DNA from: CAYWGR01 sp964458015
GTDB lineage: Bacteria > Planctomycetota > Planctomycetia > Pirellulales > Thermoguttaceae
DNA: 64,000 nt
NCBI GenBank assembly: GCA_964458015.1
Contig: CAYWGR010000004.1
Coordinates: forward strand, 1-64,000
Direction: 5' to 3'
A program made the position numbers and the translations under genes. Shown here piece by piece: positions 44,513 through 53,001 of this stretch. How positions within the stretch are numbered: the first letter of the stretch is position 1; each line of letters begins with the position of its first letter. The notes beneath the pieces were generated by a model. That model worked only from the letters and a program-made list of their open reading frames with translations, did not search any database and had not been told where the DNA came from.

Positions 44513-47500
44513 ATGGAAGAATTTCTTACACAGGTTTGGGATGTTTTAAGTCTGATCTTTGGCGGTGTCGCCCGGGGAATCGAACGGGGGATCACCAGCC
44601 TGTTCGGTTCGAGCAACGCGCGGTTCATCAAAAAATTGCAGCCGACAGTCGACGCCATCAACGCCTTGGAACCGAAATACCAGGCGATGACCGACGCCGA
44701 ACTGCGCGAGCAGACGCCCAAGTTTCGCAAGCGGCTGGCGGCTGGCGAAACATTGGACGACATCTTGGTCGAAGCGTTTGCCGTGTGTCGCGAGGCGGGC
44801 CGCCGTGTGTTGGGTATGCGCCATTACGATGTTCAGCTCATGGGCGGCATGATTCTGCATCGCGGCAACATCGCCGAAATGGTCACCGGCGAAGGTAAAA
44901 CGCTCGTGGCCACGCTGCCTGCCTATTTGAACGCATTGGAAGGCAAAGGCGTCCACGTCGTCACGGTGAACGACTATCTCGCACGCCGCGATATGGAATG
45001 GATGGGCCCCCTTTATATGTCGCTGGGGCTCACCGTCGGCGCGATCCAAAGCAATATGGAAACCGAGGATCGCCAGAAGTCCTACGACTGCGACATTACC
45101 TATGGCACGAACAACGAATTCGGCTTCGATTATCTGCGCGACAACATGCGTCCGGCGGCCAAGAACGACAACCGCTACGACAAATGGTATCAGCAATCGC
45201 AAGGCCCGCTGCACTTCGCCATCATCGACGAAGTCGACAACATTTTGGTTGACGAGGCGCGAACGCCGCTGATTATTTCCGGCCCCGCGCACGACGACGT
45301 AACCCGCTATGCGAAGGCCGACCGCATCGCACGGCAGTTGAAAAAAGGCCTGCATTTCGAGGTCAACGAGAAAGACCACACGGCCCATCTGACCGACGAA
45401 GGCGTGCGAGCGGCCGAACAATTGGCCGGCGTCGAAAGCTTCTACACCGCAGGGCACATGGAATGGCCCCATTTGATCGACAACTCCTTGAAGGCCCACC
45501 ATCTTTACAAACGCGACGTCAACTATGTGGTGAACGGCGAAGAGGTCGTGATCGTCGATGAATTTACCGGCCGCTTGATGCCGGGCCGCAATTGGAGCGA
45601 CGGCTTGCATCAGGCCGTCGAGGCCAAAGAAGGCGTTCGGATCAAGGAAGAAAACCAAACGCTAGCCACGATCACGCTGCAAAATTTCTTCAAACTTTAC
45701 AAAAAAATCTGCGGCATGACCGGTACGGCGATGACCGAAGCCGCGGAATTCTGGAAAATCTACAAGCTCGACGTGATCGCCGTGCCCACGAACAAGGTGC
45801 TGAAGCGAATCAACCATCCCGACGTTATCTACCGCACCGAACCCGAAAAATACAACGCGATCGCCGACGAAATCGAGCGGATGAACAAGTGGGACGTGCT
45901 TGTGAATGAGAAAGGCGAGGAATACCTCGGCAAAATCATTCACGAAACCGACGAGGCGGTCGAGTTCCAGCCGAAGGGCAGCAAGGAACGCGAAACGATT
46001 GCCAAGAAGAAGATCAAGGAAATCGACCATCGCGGCCGTCCCATTTTGGTCGGTACGGTTTCGATCGAACGCAGCGAATTGATTTCCGGCTTGCTGGAAA
46101 AACGCGGCATTACGCACCAGGTTTTGAATGCCAAGCATCACCAGCGCGAGGCCGAGATCGTGGCCCAAGCCGGGCGGCTCAACGCCGTGACCATCGCCAC
46201 GAACATGGCCGGACGCGGTACCGACATCATCCTGGGCGGCAATCCCGAAGCCATGGCCTGGGCGAAACTTCAGGAGAAATATCCCACCCGGCTTGAAGTG
46301 CCGCAGGAAGAGTGGGACACGCTGGTTCGCGAAATCGAGCAGCGCGAACAGATGAAGGCCGAAGGCCGCGTCGTGGCCGGCATGGGCGGCCTGCATATCA
46401 TGGGCACCGAACGCCACGAGGCACGCCGCATCGACCTCCAGCTTCGCGGCCGTTGCGGCCGGCAAGGCGACCCCGGCAGCAGCCGCTTCTACCTTTCGTT
46501 GGAAGACGACCTGATGCGCATCTTCGCCGGTGAATGGGTCAAGAACGTGCTGACCCGGCTCGGCATGAAAGAAGGCGAGGCCATCGAAAGCCACATGGTA
46601 TCGCGCCGCATCGAAGGTGCGCAGAAGAAAGTCGAAGAACGCAACTTTGAAGTGCGTAAAAATCTTCTCGAGTACGACGAGGTGATGGATGAGCAGCGGA
46701 AGCGGGTTTATAGCTACCGCCAAAACATCCTCAACGGCGCGAACTGCAAACAGTTGATTCTCGACATGATCGACCAGCAGGTCGAACACTATCTGACCCG
46801 ATTCCTCGACAAGGACTACGGCACCGAAACGTTCGCCGGTTGGGCGGCCAAGCAATTGTCGGTCGAGTTCGAGGCCCGCGATTTCCGCGGCATGACGTTC
46901 GCCGAAGCCGAGACCTACGCCCGCGAACAGGCCGAACGCATGGCCGAGGGCCAAGTGTTGGAAGCGCTGGAAGAAAATCTGCCCGAGGAAGAAGATCCCG
47001 GCGAATGGAATTGGGAGGCCCTGGCCAAAATCGCGAACACCCGATGGCACCTGAGCCTTCGCGACCGCGACCTGAAGCAGCTCGGCCGCGATCAAGTCGG
47101 CGATTTCCTGATTGAACGTGCCCGGGCGGCCGTCGAAAAGATCGACCTGAGCGAGGGCGAGCAATTCCTTCGGCCCGATTTCGGCATCCAAACCGCCTGC
47201 AACTGGGTGCGTCACAAGTTCGGCATCGAACTTGGCATCGATACGGTGCGCGATTTGGATCTCCCCTCGTTCAAACGGTTGGTCCAAGAGAAAGCCCGGG
47301 CGACGTATGAAGAGAAAGAAGACGCCTATCCGGTAATGGCCGGCTTGTACCACTTCACGACGCGCGACGCCACGGGGCACAAACGCTACGAACGCGAGGA
47401 GTTGGCCCAATGGGCGGCCGGTCGATTCGGCGTCGAGTTGAGCATTGAAGACTTGAAGAACAAGCAGCGCGACGAAGTTCGTGCGCTGCTGGTCGAACAT

Positions 47501-48202
47501 AGTCGGCAATTTGCCAAAGGGCTGTCGGCCGCGCTCACCGAAGCCCACGCATGGCTCGGCCGCATCTTTACGCCCGATACGCCCACGGCGACGGCCTTGC
47601 GCACGGCCCAGGAAAACGGACGGCTCACCGAGCTTTCGGCTTGGTTGAACGAGAAATACCGCTACGAGTTGACGCCCGAAGAGATGATGCGAGGCGACGA
47701 GGAGCGGCTCAAACGTCATCTGACCGCCGCCGTCGAGGAAATGTATCGCCCGGAAATGCGGAAAATGGAACGGGCGTTGGTGTTGCAACTGCTCGACACC
47801 GCTTGGAAAGATCATCTGCTTTCGATGGACCACCTGCGCAGCAGCGTCGGCTTGCGCGGCTATGCCCAGGTCGATCCGAAGGTCGAGTACAAACGCGAAG
47901 GCATGCGCATTTTCGAGCAGATGTGGGATTCGGTCGGCGAGCGCGTGACCGACCTGATCTTCCGCATGGAACAGCTCGACGAAAGCTTCGTCGGTTCGAC
48001 CTGGAAGGAATCGGAAGCCATCCATCAAGACGCCCAATCGGCCGGCGAGATTGCCGCCCAGCAGCAAGCGGCCATCGAAGGCACAGAAGTGGACCACAAG
48101 CCGCAACCAATCCGCAACCGTCAACAGCACGTCGGCCGCAACGATCCCTGCCCCTGCGGCAGCGGCAAGAAGTTTAAGAATTGTTGCATGAAGAAAAGCT
48201 GA
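44513..48202 (+). CDS. secA: Preprotein translocase ATPase SecA, enlarged
   Basis: Drives protein export through SecYEG by ATP hydrolysis. The 1229 residues are about 330 longer than usual. Walker A is VTGEGKTLVATLPAYLNALE (~124-143), the DEAD-type box is IIDEVDNILVDEARTPLIIS (~237-256), motor domain 2 has TNMAGRGTDIILGGNP (~562-577), and the C-terminal zinc-binding SEC-C motif is NDPCPCGSGKKFKNCC (~1211-1226). Two expansions explain the length: an insert of ~45 residues (~462-506; GEEYLGKIIHETDEAVEFQP) early in motor domain 2, resembling a small Sm-type barrel, and four tandem units of the helical-wing pattern (~832-1085) instead of one. ATG 44513 is the only reasonable start. It stands alone. 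Confidence 0.98.
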   Translation: MEEFLTQVWDVLSLIFGGVARGIERGITSLFGSSNARFIKKLQPTVDAINALEPKYQAMTDAELREQTPKFRKRLAAGETLDDILVEAFAVCREAGRRVLGMRHYDVQLMGGMILHRGNIAEMVTGEGKTLVATLPAYLNALEGKGVHVVTVNDYLARRDMEWMGPLYMSLGLTVGAIQSNMETEDRQKSYDCDITYGTNNEFGFDYLRDNMRPAAKNDNRYDKWYQQSQGPLHFAIIDEVDNILVDEARTPLIISGPAHDDVTRYAKADRIARQLKKGLHFEVNEKDHTAHLTDEGVRAAEQLAGVESFYTAGHMEWPHLIDNSLKAHHLYKRDVNYVVNGEEVVIVDEFTGRLMPGRNWSDGLHQAVEAKEGVRIKEENQTLATITLQNFFKLYKKICGMTGTAMTEAAEFWKIYKLDVIAVPTNKVLKRINHPDVIYRTEPEKYNAIADEIERMNKWDVLVNEKGEEYLGKIIHETDEAVEFQPKGSKERETIAKKKIKEIDHRGRPILVGTVSIERSELISGLLEKRGITHQVLNAKHHQREAEIVAQAGRLNAVTIATNMAGRGTDIILGGNPEAMAWAKLQEKYPTRLEVPQEEWDTLVREIEQREQMKAEGRVVAGMGGLHIMGTERHEARRIDLQLRGRCGRQGDPGSSRFYLSLEDDLMRIFAGEWVKNVLTRLGMKEGEAIESHMVSRRIEGAQKKVEERNFEVRKNLLEYDEVMDEQRKRVYSYRQNILNGANCKQLILDMIDQQVEHYLTRFLDKDYGTETFAGWAAKQLSVEFEARDFRGMTFAEAETYAREQAERMAEGQVLEALEENLPEEEDPGEWNWEALAKIANTRWHLSLRDRDLKQLGRDQVGDFLIERARAAVEKIDLSEGEQFLRPDFGIQTACNWVRHKFGIELGIDTVRDLDLPSFKRLVQEKARATYEEKEDAYPVMAGLYHFTTRDATGHKRYEREELAQWAAGRFGVELSIEDLKNKQRDEVRALLVEHSRQFAKGLSAALTEAHAWLGRIFTPDTPTATALRTAQENGRLTELSAWLNEKYRYELTPEEMMRGDEERLKRHLTAAVEEMYRPEMRKMERALVLQLLDTAWKDHLLSMDHLRSSVGLRGYAQVDPKVEYKREGMRIFEQMWDSVGERVTDLIFRMEQLDESFVGSTWKESEAIHQDAQSAGEIAAQQQAAIEGTEVDHKPQPIRNRQQHVGRNDPCPCGSGKKFKNCCMKKS

Positions 48203-48313
48203 GCGTTAGGGAGTAGAGATTGGGGGGGAGTACGTAGTGGCGGAGTTGAACTGCCGCGTCCACGCGGTGCACATCACTGCATCCAAGACATGTGGTAATG
48301 CAGGAACAACCAA

Positions 48314-48793
48314 ATGACCCTTCCAAGAGTTTATATTGAAACATCCATACCAAGCTTCTATTGTGAGACTCGGACAGACGCAGAGGCCGTTGTGCGTCGG
48401 AACTGGACGCAACATTGGTGGGACTTTAAGAGCGAGTCCTACGAAGTCTTCACCAGTCCTGCGGTTCTTGATGAATTGAGCGCCGGCGATTATCCTACCA
48501 AGCAAGACGTCCTTGCCTTGGTGGCCGAAATCCCCGTGCTTCCCATGGAGAGCGAAGTTTGGGAAATCGTGGAGACATATATTCGCCACTCGCTGATGCC
48601 GGCGGATCCCGCGGGCGATGCTCTTCATCTGGCGATGGCGTCGTATCACAAGTGCGATTTTCTCTTGACTTGGAATTGTCAACATCTGGCTAATGCCAAT
48701 AAATTTCAACATATCCGAATTATCAATGGAATGCTGGGACTCCACGTTCCGTGCCTGGTCACTCCGCTTGAACTCCTTGCCGAGGAGCTGTGA
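48314..48793 (+). CDS. PIN-domain toxin-like protein
   Basis: A 159-residue protein of the PIN ribonuclease fold. It starts VYIETSIPSFYCETRTD, where the Glu/Asp-type first acidic position of PIN proteins is E in Y-I-E-T-S; the second acidic cluster follows in SPAVLDELSAGDYPTK (~57-72), and the third in DPAGDALHLAMASYHKCDFL (~98-117), ending with TWNCQHLANANK (~119-130). These are the acidic residues expected for a metal-dependent RNase. Members are VapC-like toxins of type II systems. A 60-residue companion starts two bases after its stop codon, so the usual order (antitoxin first) is reversed. It is not linked to a mobile element that I can see. Confidence 0.82.
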   Translation: MTLPRVYIETSIPSFYCETRTDAEAVVRRNWTQHWWDFKSESYEVFTSPAVLDELSAGDYPTKQDVLALVAEIPVLPMESEVWEIVETYIRHSLMPADPAGDALHLAMASYHKCDFLLTWNCQHLANANKFQHIRIINGMLGLHVPCLVTPLELLAEEL

Positions 48794-48794
48794 A

Positions 48795-48977
48795 ATGAAA
48801 CCCGATCCCACGATTGCTCGAGTTCGCGAGGCGCGCCACCGCATCTCGGAACAATGCGGCCATGATCCGAAGCGACTCGTTGAATACTACATGAAACTCC
48901 AAGAAGAGAAGTATGCTGATCGACTTGTGAGACCGGCAAAGCCGCAACCTGTAACCAAGGGTAAGAAGTTTGGTTGA
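48795..48977 (+). CDS. Small companion protein of the PIN protein, putative antitoxin
   Basis: A 60-residue charged protein beginning MKPDPTIARVREARHRISEQ and containing CGHDPKRLVEYYMKLQEEK, then a basic tail (RPAKPQPVTKGKKFG). Helical with no known DNA-binding motif. Small proteins of this shape (helix, GHD-x-x-R/L, long helix) accompany PIN genes in cyanobacteria and planctomycetes. Its ATG lies two bases after the PIN stop codon, so the pair is co-translated. The longer frame open to 48693 overlaps the PIN gene and was rejected. Confidence 0.7.
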   Translation: MKPDPTIARVREARHRISEQCGHDPKRLVEYYMKLQEEKYADRLVRPAKPQPVTKGKKFG

Positions 48978-49319
48978 TGGTTCAGAAAGGCAGGCTGCCA
49001 AGCAGACTGTTTGTTGGACCCGGTGGTTGCCAATACTCCTAGGAGTATTTTGAAATCAGGCATGTCTTTTGTCGTCAAGCACGGTCATGGATAGGTACGG
49101 GATTAGTTCAGGAAGTACTGCTGCTTTTATACGTATCCAGGCAACAAGAAACACGTGTGTTTTGTTGATTTACAGTTCAAAGAACTGGGTTACGAGCGGG
49201 GCATGAAGTTGTTCAAGTACTTGGAGTCACAGTATGTTCTTGGTGTGCATGGCTCATTTGTGATTGAAGATGACACATGGGACAAATCGACCGGATTATG
49301 ACATAGGTACACACTTGTC
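48978..49319. other. Intergenic stretch with a possible gene remnant
   Basis: 342 bases between the PIN pair and waaA. A frame of about 65 codons (49107-49301, GTG possible at 49155) encodes a plausible peptide fragment (YERGMKLFKYLESQYVLGVH, then EDDTWDKSTGL) without a good start or ribosome-binding site. It may be the tail of a decayed gene. Nothing else was recognised. Confidence 0.35.
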
Positions 49320-50666
49320 GTGAAGGAATTCCTCCTGTTGCCGTATCTGCTTAATCTCGTCTATCTACTCCTCATTTTTCTGAGCCTGCCGTGGCTCGTG
49401 TGGCAATCGCTGCGCAAGGGGAAATATCGCGAGGGATATGGCGCGAAATTGCTCGGGCTTGTGCCGCGAAGAGCGGCCGACGGCAAAAAAAAGCGTCTTT
49501 GGCTCCATGCCGTGAGTGTCGGCGAAGTAAATCTGCTTGCGCCGCTGTTGAAACGCATTCAGGAGACGCAGCCCGACTGGGAATGCGTGATTTCGACCAC
49601 CACTGTGACCGGGATGGAGCTGGCCCAAAAAAAATACTCGCAACATACGGTGTTTTATTGCCCTTTGGATTTCTCCTGGGCCGCGAAAGCCGCCATGCGA
49701 AGGATTCGGCCTGATGTGTTGGTGCTGGCCGAGTTGGAGCTCTGGCCGAATCTGATTCACGCGGCCAAACAGCATCGAGCCCGAGTGGCGGTCATCAATG
49801 GCCGCTTGGGCGAAAAAAGCTTTCGCGGCTATCGTCGGATTCGTCCCTTGGTTGCGAGGCTTTTGCAACAAATTGATTTAATCGCCGCTCAGGATGAAAC
49901 GTATGCCGAGCGATTTCGCAAGCTGGGGGCAAGGCCGGAATCGGTGCGTGTCACTGGTTCGATGAAGTATGACGGAGCCCAGACGGATCGAAATAATCCA
50001 GCTACGCAACGCTTGGCTGCGCTGGCCGGCTTTACCGAGGACGATATCGTGCTTCTGGCCGGCAGCACCCAAGAGCCGGAAGAGGCGATGGCATTGGAAA
50101 CGTTTCAGGAACTGCGCGAACAATGGCCGCAATTAAGACTAGTGTTGGTGCCGCGCCACAAGGAGCGTTTTGAATCAGTGGCGAAGTTGCTCGAAGCATC
50201 CGGCGTCGCATGGCAACGGCGAACGGACCTAACGGGGCAAGAAATCGGCAAGTCTCAAATCTCCAATCAACAAATCCCCGATCCCCAATCCCCAATCTCC
50301 CCTGCCCCTCGCGTCCTGCTGATCGACGTTGTCGGCGAGTTGGGCGCATGGTGGGGAACGGCCAAGATTGCTTTTGTCGGCGGAAGCATGGGCAACCGCG
50401 GCGGTCAGAATATGATCGAGCCGGCGGCCTACGGCGCGGCGGTTTCGTTCGGGCCCAACACGTGGAACTTTCGCGATATCGTGGCGGCAATGCTCGAGCA
50501 TGACGCTGCCGTGGTGGTGCAGGATGCGGCACGGTTCAAACGATTTGTCCGCCGTTGTTTAGAAGAGCCCGCCTATGCGCCTGCGTTGGGGCAACGAGCT
50601 CAATCTTTCGTGCAATCCCAGCTTGGCGCCACGGCGGAAACCGTTCGGCTGCTTGAACAATGCTAG
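49320..50666 (+). CDS. waaA: 3-deoxy-D-manno-octulosonic acid (Kdo) transferase
   Basis: Transfers Kdo to the lipid A precursor at the cytoplasmic face of the inner membrane, in lipopolysaccharide synthesis. The 448 residues begin with a membrane anchor (LPYLLNLVYLLLIFLSLPWL) and show the GT30 features: LWLHAVSVGEVNLLAPLLKR (~60-79), LAELELWPNLIHAAKQHRAR (~139-158), VRVTGSMKYDGAQ, and the C-terminal donor-binding FVGGSMGNRGGQNMIEPAAY (~352-371). A low-complexity insert (~310-330; SQISNQQIPDPQSPIS) is encoded by repeats usually found between genes and falls just before the last Rossmann strands. The start is GTG 49320. Presence of this enzyme indicates a lipid A-Kdo type outer membrane. Confidence 0.96.
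   Translation: MKEFLLLPYLLNLVYLLLIFLSLPWLVWQSLRKGKYREGYGAKLLGLVPRRAADGKKKRLWLHAVSVGEVNLLAPLLKRIQETQPDWECVISTTTVTGMELAQKKYSQHTVFYCPLDFSWAAKAAMRRIRPDVLVLAELELWPNLIHAAKQHRARVAVINGRLGEKSFRGYRRIRPLVARLLQQIDLIAAQDETYAERFRKLGARPESVRVTGSMKYDGAQTDRNNPATQRLAALAGFTEDDIVLLAGSTQEPEEAMALETFQELREQWPQLRLVLVPRHKERFESVAKLLEASGVAWQRRTDLTGQEIGKSQISNQQIPDPQSPISPAPRVLLIDVVGELGAWWGTAKIAFVGGSMGNRGGQNMIEPAAYGAAVSFGPNTWNFRDIVAAMLEHDAAVVVQDAARFKRFVRRCLEEPAYAPALGQRAQSFVQSQLGATAETVRLLEQC
50250..50310 (+). repeat. Heptamer-type repeat tract inside waaA
   Basis: Contains CAAATCTCCAATCAAC, AAATCCCCGATCCCCAATCC and CCAATCTCCCCTGCCCCT, a degenerate period-7 array of the AATCCCC kind, in frame with the gene. The added residues are polar and proline-rich and lie in a loop of the C-terminal domain. 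Confidence 0.75.
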
Positions 50667-50703
50667 AGGTGTGCAATAAAGTTTTATTCCTCACCCATCT
50701 CTT

Positions 50704-52986
50704 CTACTTCCTCAGCCAGGGCGCGAGCATGCGCTTGGCGCGAGAAAGCGAACTGACCGGCGGGCCGCCATCTTCTTCCGAGGCGATTAGATACGACCGG
50801 AAACTGACCAGCATTTCGCGGGCACGAGCCATCGTGTCGTCGCGGCGACGATCGCGATTCTTACGCGGCGTGACGGTAATGCTGATTCGCGTTCGCGTGG
50901 TTCCCGAGCCGGGCGAAACGGAACCGTTGTCGTGCTGCTTTTGCAGGCGTTCTTCCTCGAAGGAAAGGTCGATCCAAAAAATGGTCGAGCGGTCGGTCAA
51001 ACGCCGCAGTCGGCTGGTCGGTTTATCCTCGATTTCCAACCGCATCTGGTTGGCGTTGACGGAAATGATTTTCGCCCGATGATCGGCCACGAAACCGCGC
51101 AGCTTTTCGATGGCGATTTTGACGGGAACCGGGGTGACCAATTCTTGCTTGAGCAATGCTTTGGGGCGAACGGTGCCCAAAAGCCACGAGGTCGGTTGCG
51201 GTTCAGCGGGTTCGGTCGCGCCGCCGGTGCCAAGCTGCACGACGCAATTGCGCCCATTGGCTTTGGCCATCAATAAGGCGCGGTCGGCGCGTCGCAACAT
51301 GGTCTCGGGGGTGTCGCCCGGCTGAATTTCGGTAACGCCGAAGCTGACGGTCGCGTTTCGCCCATCCAATTTGGGTTGTGAAATCTGCGCGAGCGATTTG
51401 CGGATTTGCTCCGCGCGTCGAACGGCCGAGGCGTTGTCGCAATCGGCGCATAGCATGACGAATTCCTCGCCGCCGTATCGTGCCACGAGATCGCCGGGGC
51501 GGCAGGAACTCTTCATCAACGACGCCAGGCACTTGATGACTTCATCACCCGCTTGATGGCCGAAGGTGTCGTTCACCGACTTGAAATGATCGAGGTCGCA
51601 CATCAACAGACTGCACGGCACTTGCTGCTGTTGGTGAGCAGCGACGAACATGGCGTGAACGCGGTCGTATTCGGCGCGATTGGCTACTTGGGTCAGCGGG
51701 TCTTTCGTGGCCTTTTCATGCAGCTTCTGGCATCGTTGTTCCAGCGAAGTTTCCGAGGAAGCGTCGTGAAACAGCAAGATCGCGCCGTGGGAAATGCCTT
51801 TGTCGTCGATCACCGGGATGGCGTGGGTATCGACCGCCACGGGCTGTTGATTTCTTCCGTTAATCGTGAGCCTTCGGATCGACTGCACGCCGCAATTGAT
51901 GGCAATTTGCACGGGGCAGTCGACTTCGTTAATGGGGTGTCCTTTTTCGTCGGACAATCGTAGCAGTTCCGGACGCCATACTTGCCCGTGCAAACTCGCT
52001 CCGGCGATGCCGGTGAGACGTTCCGCGCCGCGATTCCAGAGCGTAATGTGCCCGGCCGCGTCGATAAAGACCACGGCGTCGTACATATTATCGAGCAAAC
52101 GCTCGTTGAACTGAAAACCGACGACGGATTCGAGTTCCGCGGAAGGCACGTCGCGGAATTTGCCGAAGGTATCCGTCACGCCCGGTTCCAATGCGTGCAG
52201 CCAGCGATGAGCGGTTTCGCATCGCGCCGCCGCCTGATCTTCCTGGCGAAAATCAACAAAGCGTTGGACCAACTCGGGATCGAATTGCGTGCCCGAAAAT
52301 TCGAACAATTCGGCGATTGCCCTTTCTTGGGATCGCGCGGGCCTGTAGACGTGATCGGTAGTGATGGCGTCGAATGCTTCGGCGATGGCGATCATTCGTG
52401 CGCCCAATGGAATTTCGCGCCCTCGCAAGGGGTGATTCTTTCGGCTGCCGTCAAACCATGTTGCGATGTTCTCGACAATTTCCTGTATTTCCGGAGAAGT
52501 GCAACTGCGGCTCAAGATATCCAAGCTCATTTTTCGAGTGCTCGCCATCACGGCCGCTTCCGAAGGGTCGAGCATATCGGCCTTGAGTAAAATATGATCG
52601 GGAACGCCGATGACCCCGATGTCGTGCAAGAGAGCCGCCACTTCGATGATATCGCGTTGTTTTTCGGGCAGGTTCAATTTCAGAGCCCAGGCCGAACAGG
52701 TCAACGCGACGCGCAGGGAATGTCCTGCCACGGCGGCGTTCTTGCATTGCAAGGCCGTAAATAAGCTTGCCACCACGCCCAAGCGAACTTGTACGAGTCG
52801 ATCGTCGATCGAGGCATCAAAAACCGGAGGCAGCGTGTGATGGGCCGAGGTTATCGCTTCAAGCTCTTGCAGCAAAGCATGAAGTTCCCCGATCCAACGA
52901 TCCGGTGAAGAAGGAGCCGACGTGACAAGCGGCACGGAAACTCCGGATGGGGCGTTCTGTGTTAAAGGACTAGGGGTAATGCTCAT
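50704..52986 (-). CDS. HD-domain / PAS / GGDEF signalling protein with degenerate GYP motif
   Basis: A soluble 760-residue signalling protein. Order: an HD-GYP-like domain (~55-250), a PAS domain (~293-400; VVFIDAAGHITLWNRGAERL), a diguanylate cyclase domain (~430-595) and a poorly defined C-terminal region (~600-760). The HD pair is present in LLHDIGVIGVPDHIL (~117-131), but the HHExxDGxGYP motif has become ATWFDGSRKNHPLRG (~173-187), losing both histidines, so phosphodiesterase activity is doubtful. The cyclase signature YGGEEFVMLCAD (~502-513) and DLDHFKSVNDTFGHQAGDE (~450-468) are intact. It should make cyclic di-GMP. ATG 52986 was chosen; a GTG at 53001 is possible. The C-terminal part, with the phrase RLRRLTDRSTIFWIDLSFEE, has no clear family. 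Monocistronic. Confidence 0.9.
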   Translation of the reverse strand: MSITPSPLTQNAPSGVSVPLVTSAPSSPDRWIGELHALLQELEAITSAHHTLPPVFDASIDDRLVQVRLGVVASLFTALQCKNAAVAGHSLRVALTCSAWALKLNLPEKQRDIIEVAALLHDIGVIGVPDHILLKADMLDPSEAAVMASTRKMSLDILSRSCTSPEIQEIVENIATWFDGSRKNHPLRGREIPLGARMIAIAEAFDAITTDHVYRPARSQERAIAELFEFSGTQFDPELVQRFVDFRQEDQAAARCETAHRWLHALEPGVTDTFGKFRDVPSAELESVVGFQFNERLLDNMYDAVVFIDAAGHITLWNRGAERLTGIAGASLHGQVWRPELLRLSDEKGHPINEVDCPVQIAINCGVQSIRRLTINGRNQQPVAVDTHAIPVIDDKGISHGAILLFHDASSETSLEQRCQKLHEKATKDPLTQVANRAEYDRVHAMFVAAHQQQQVPCSLLMCDLDHFKSVNDTFGHQAGDEVIKCLASLMKSSCRPGDLVARYGGEEFVMLCADCDNASAVRRAEQIRKSLAQISQPKLDGRNATVSFGVTEIQPGDTPETMLRRADRALLMAKANGRNCVVQLGTGGATEPAEPQPTSWLLGTVRPKALLKQELVTPVPVKIAIEKLRGFVADHRAKIISVNANQMRLEIEDKPTSRLRRLTDRSTIFWIDLSFEEERLQKQHDNGSVSPGSGTTRTRISITVTPRKNRDRRRDDTMARAREMLVSFRSYLIASEEDGGPPVSSLSRAKRMLAPWLRK

Positions 52987-53001
52987 AGGCGCAATCTTCA
53001 C

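Noticed and set aside
45662..48130. Minus-strand frame of 822 codons opposite secA
   Set aside because: It lies entirely over a well-supported gene; long antisense frames arise readily here because of the codon bias, and the translation has no family features or ribosome-binding site.
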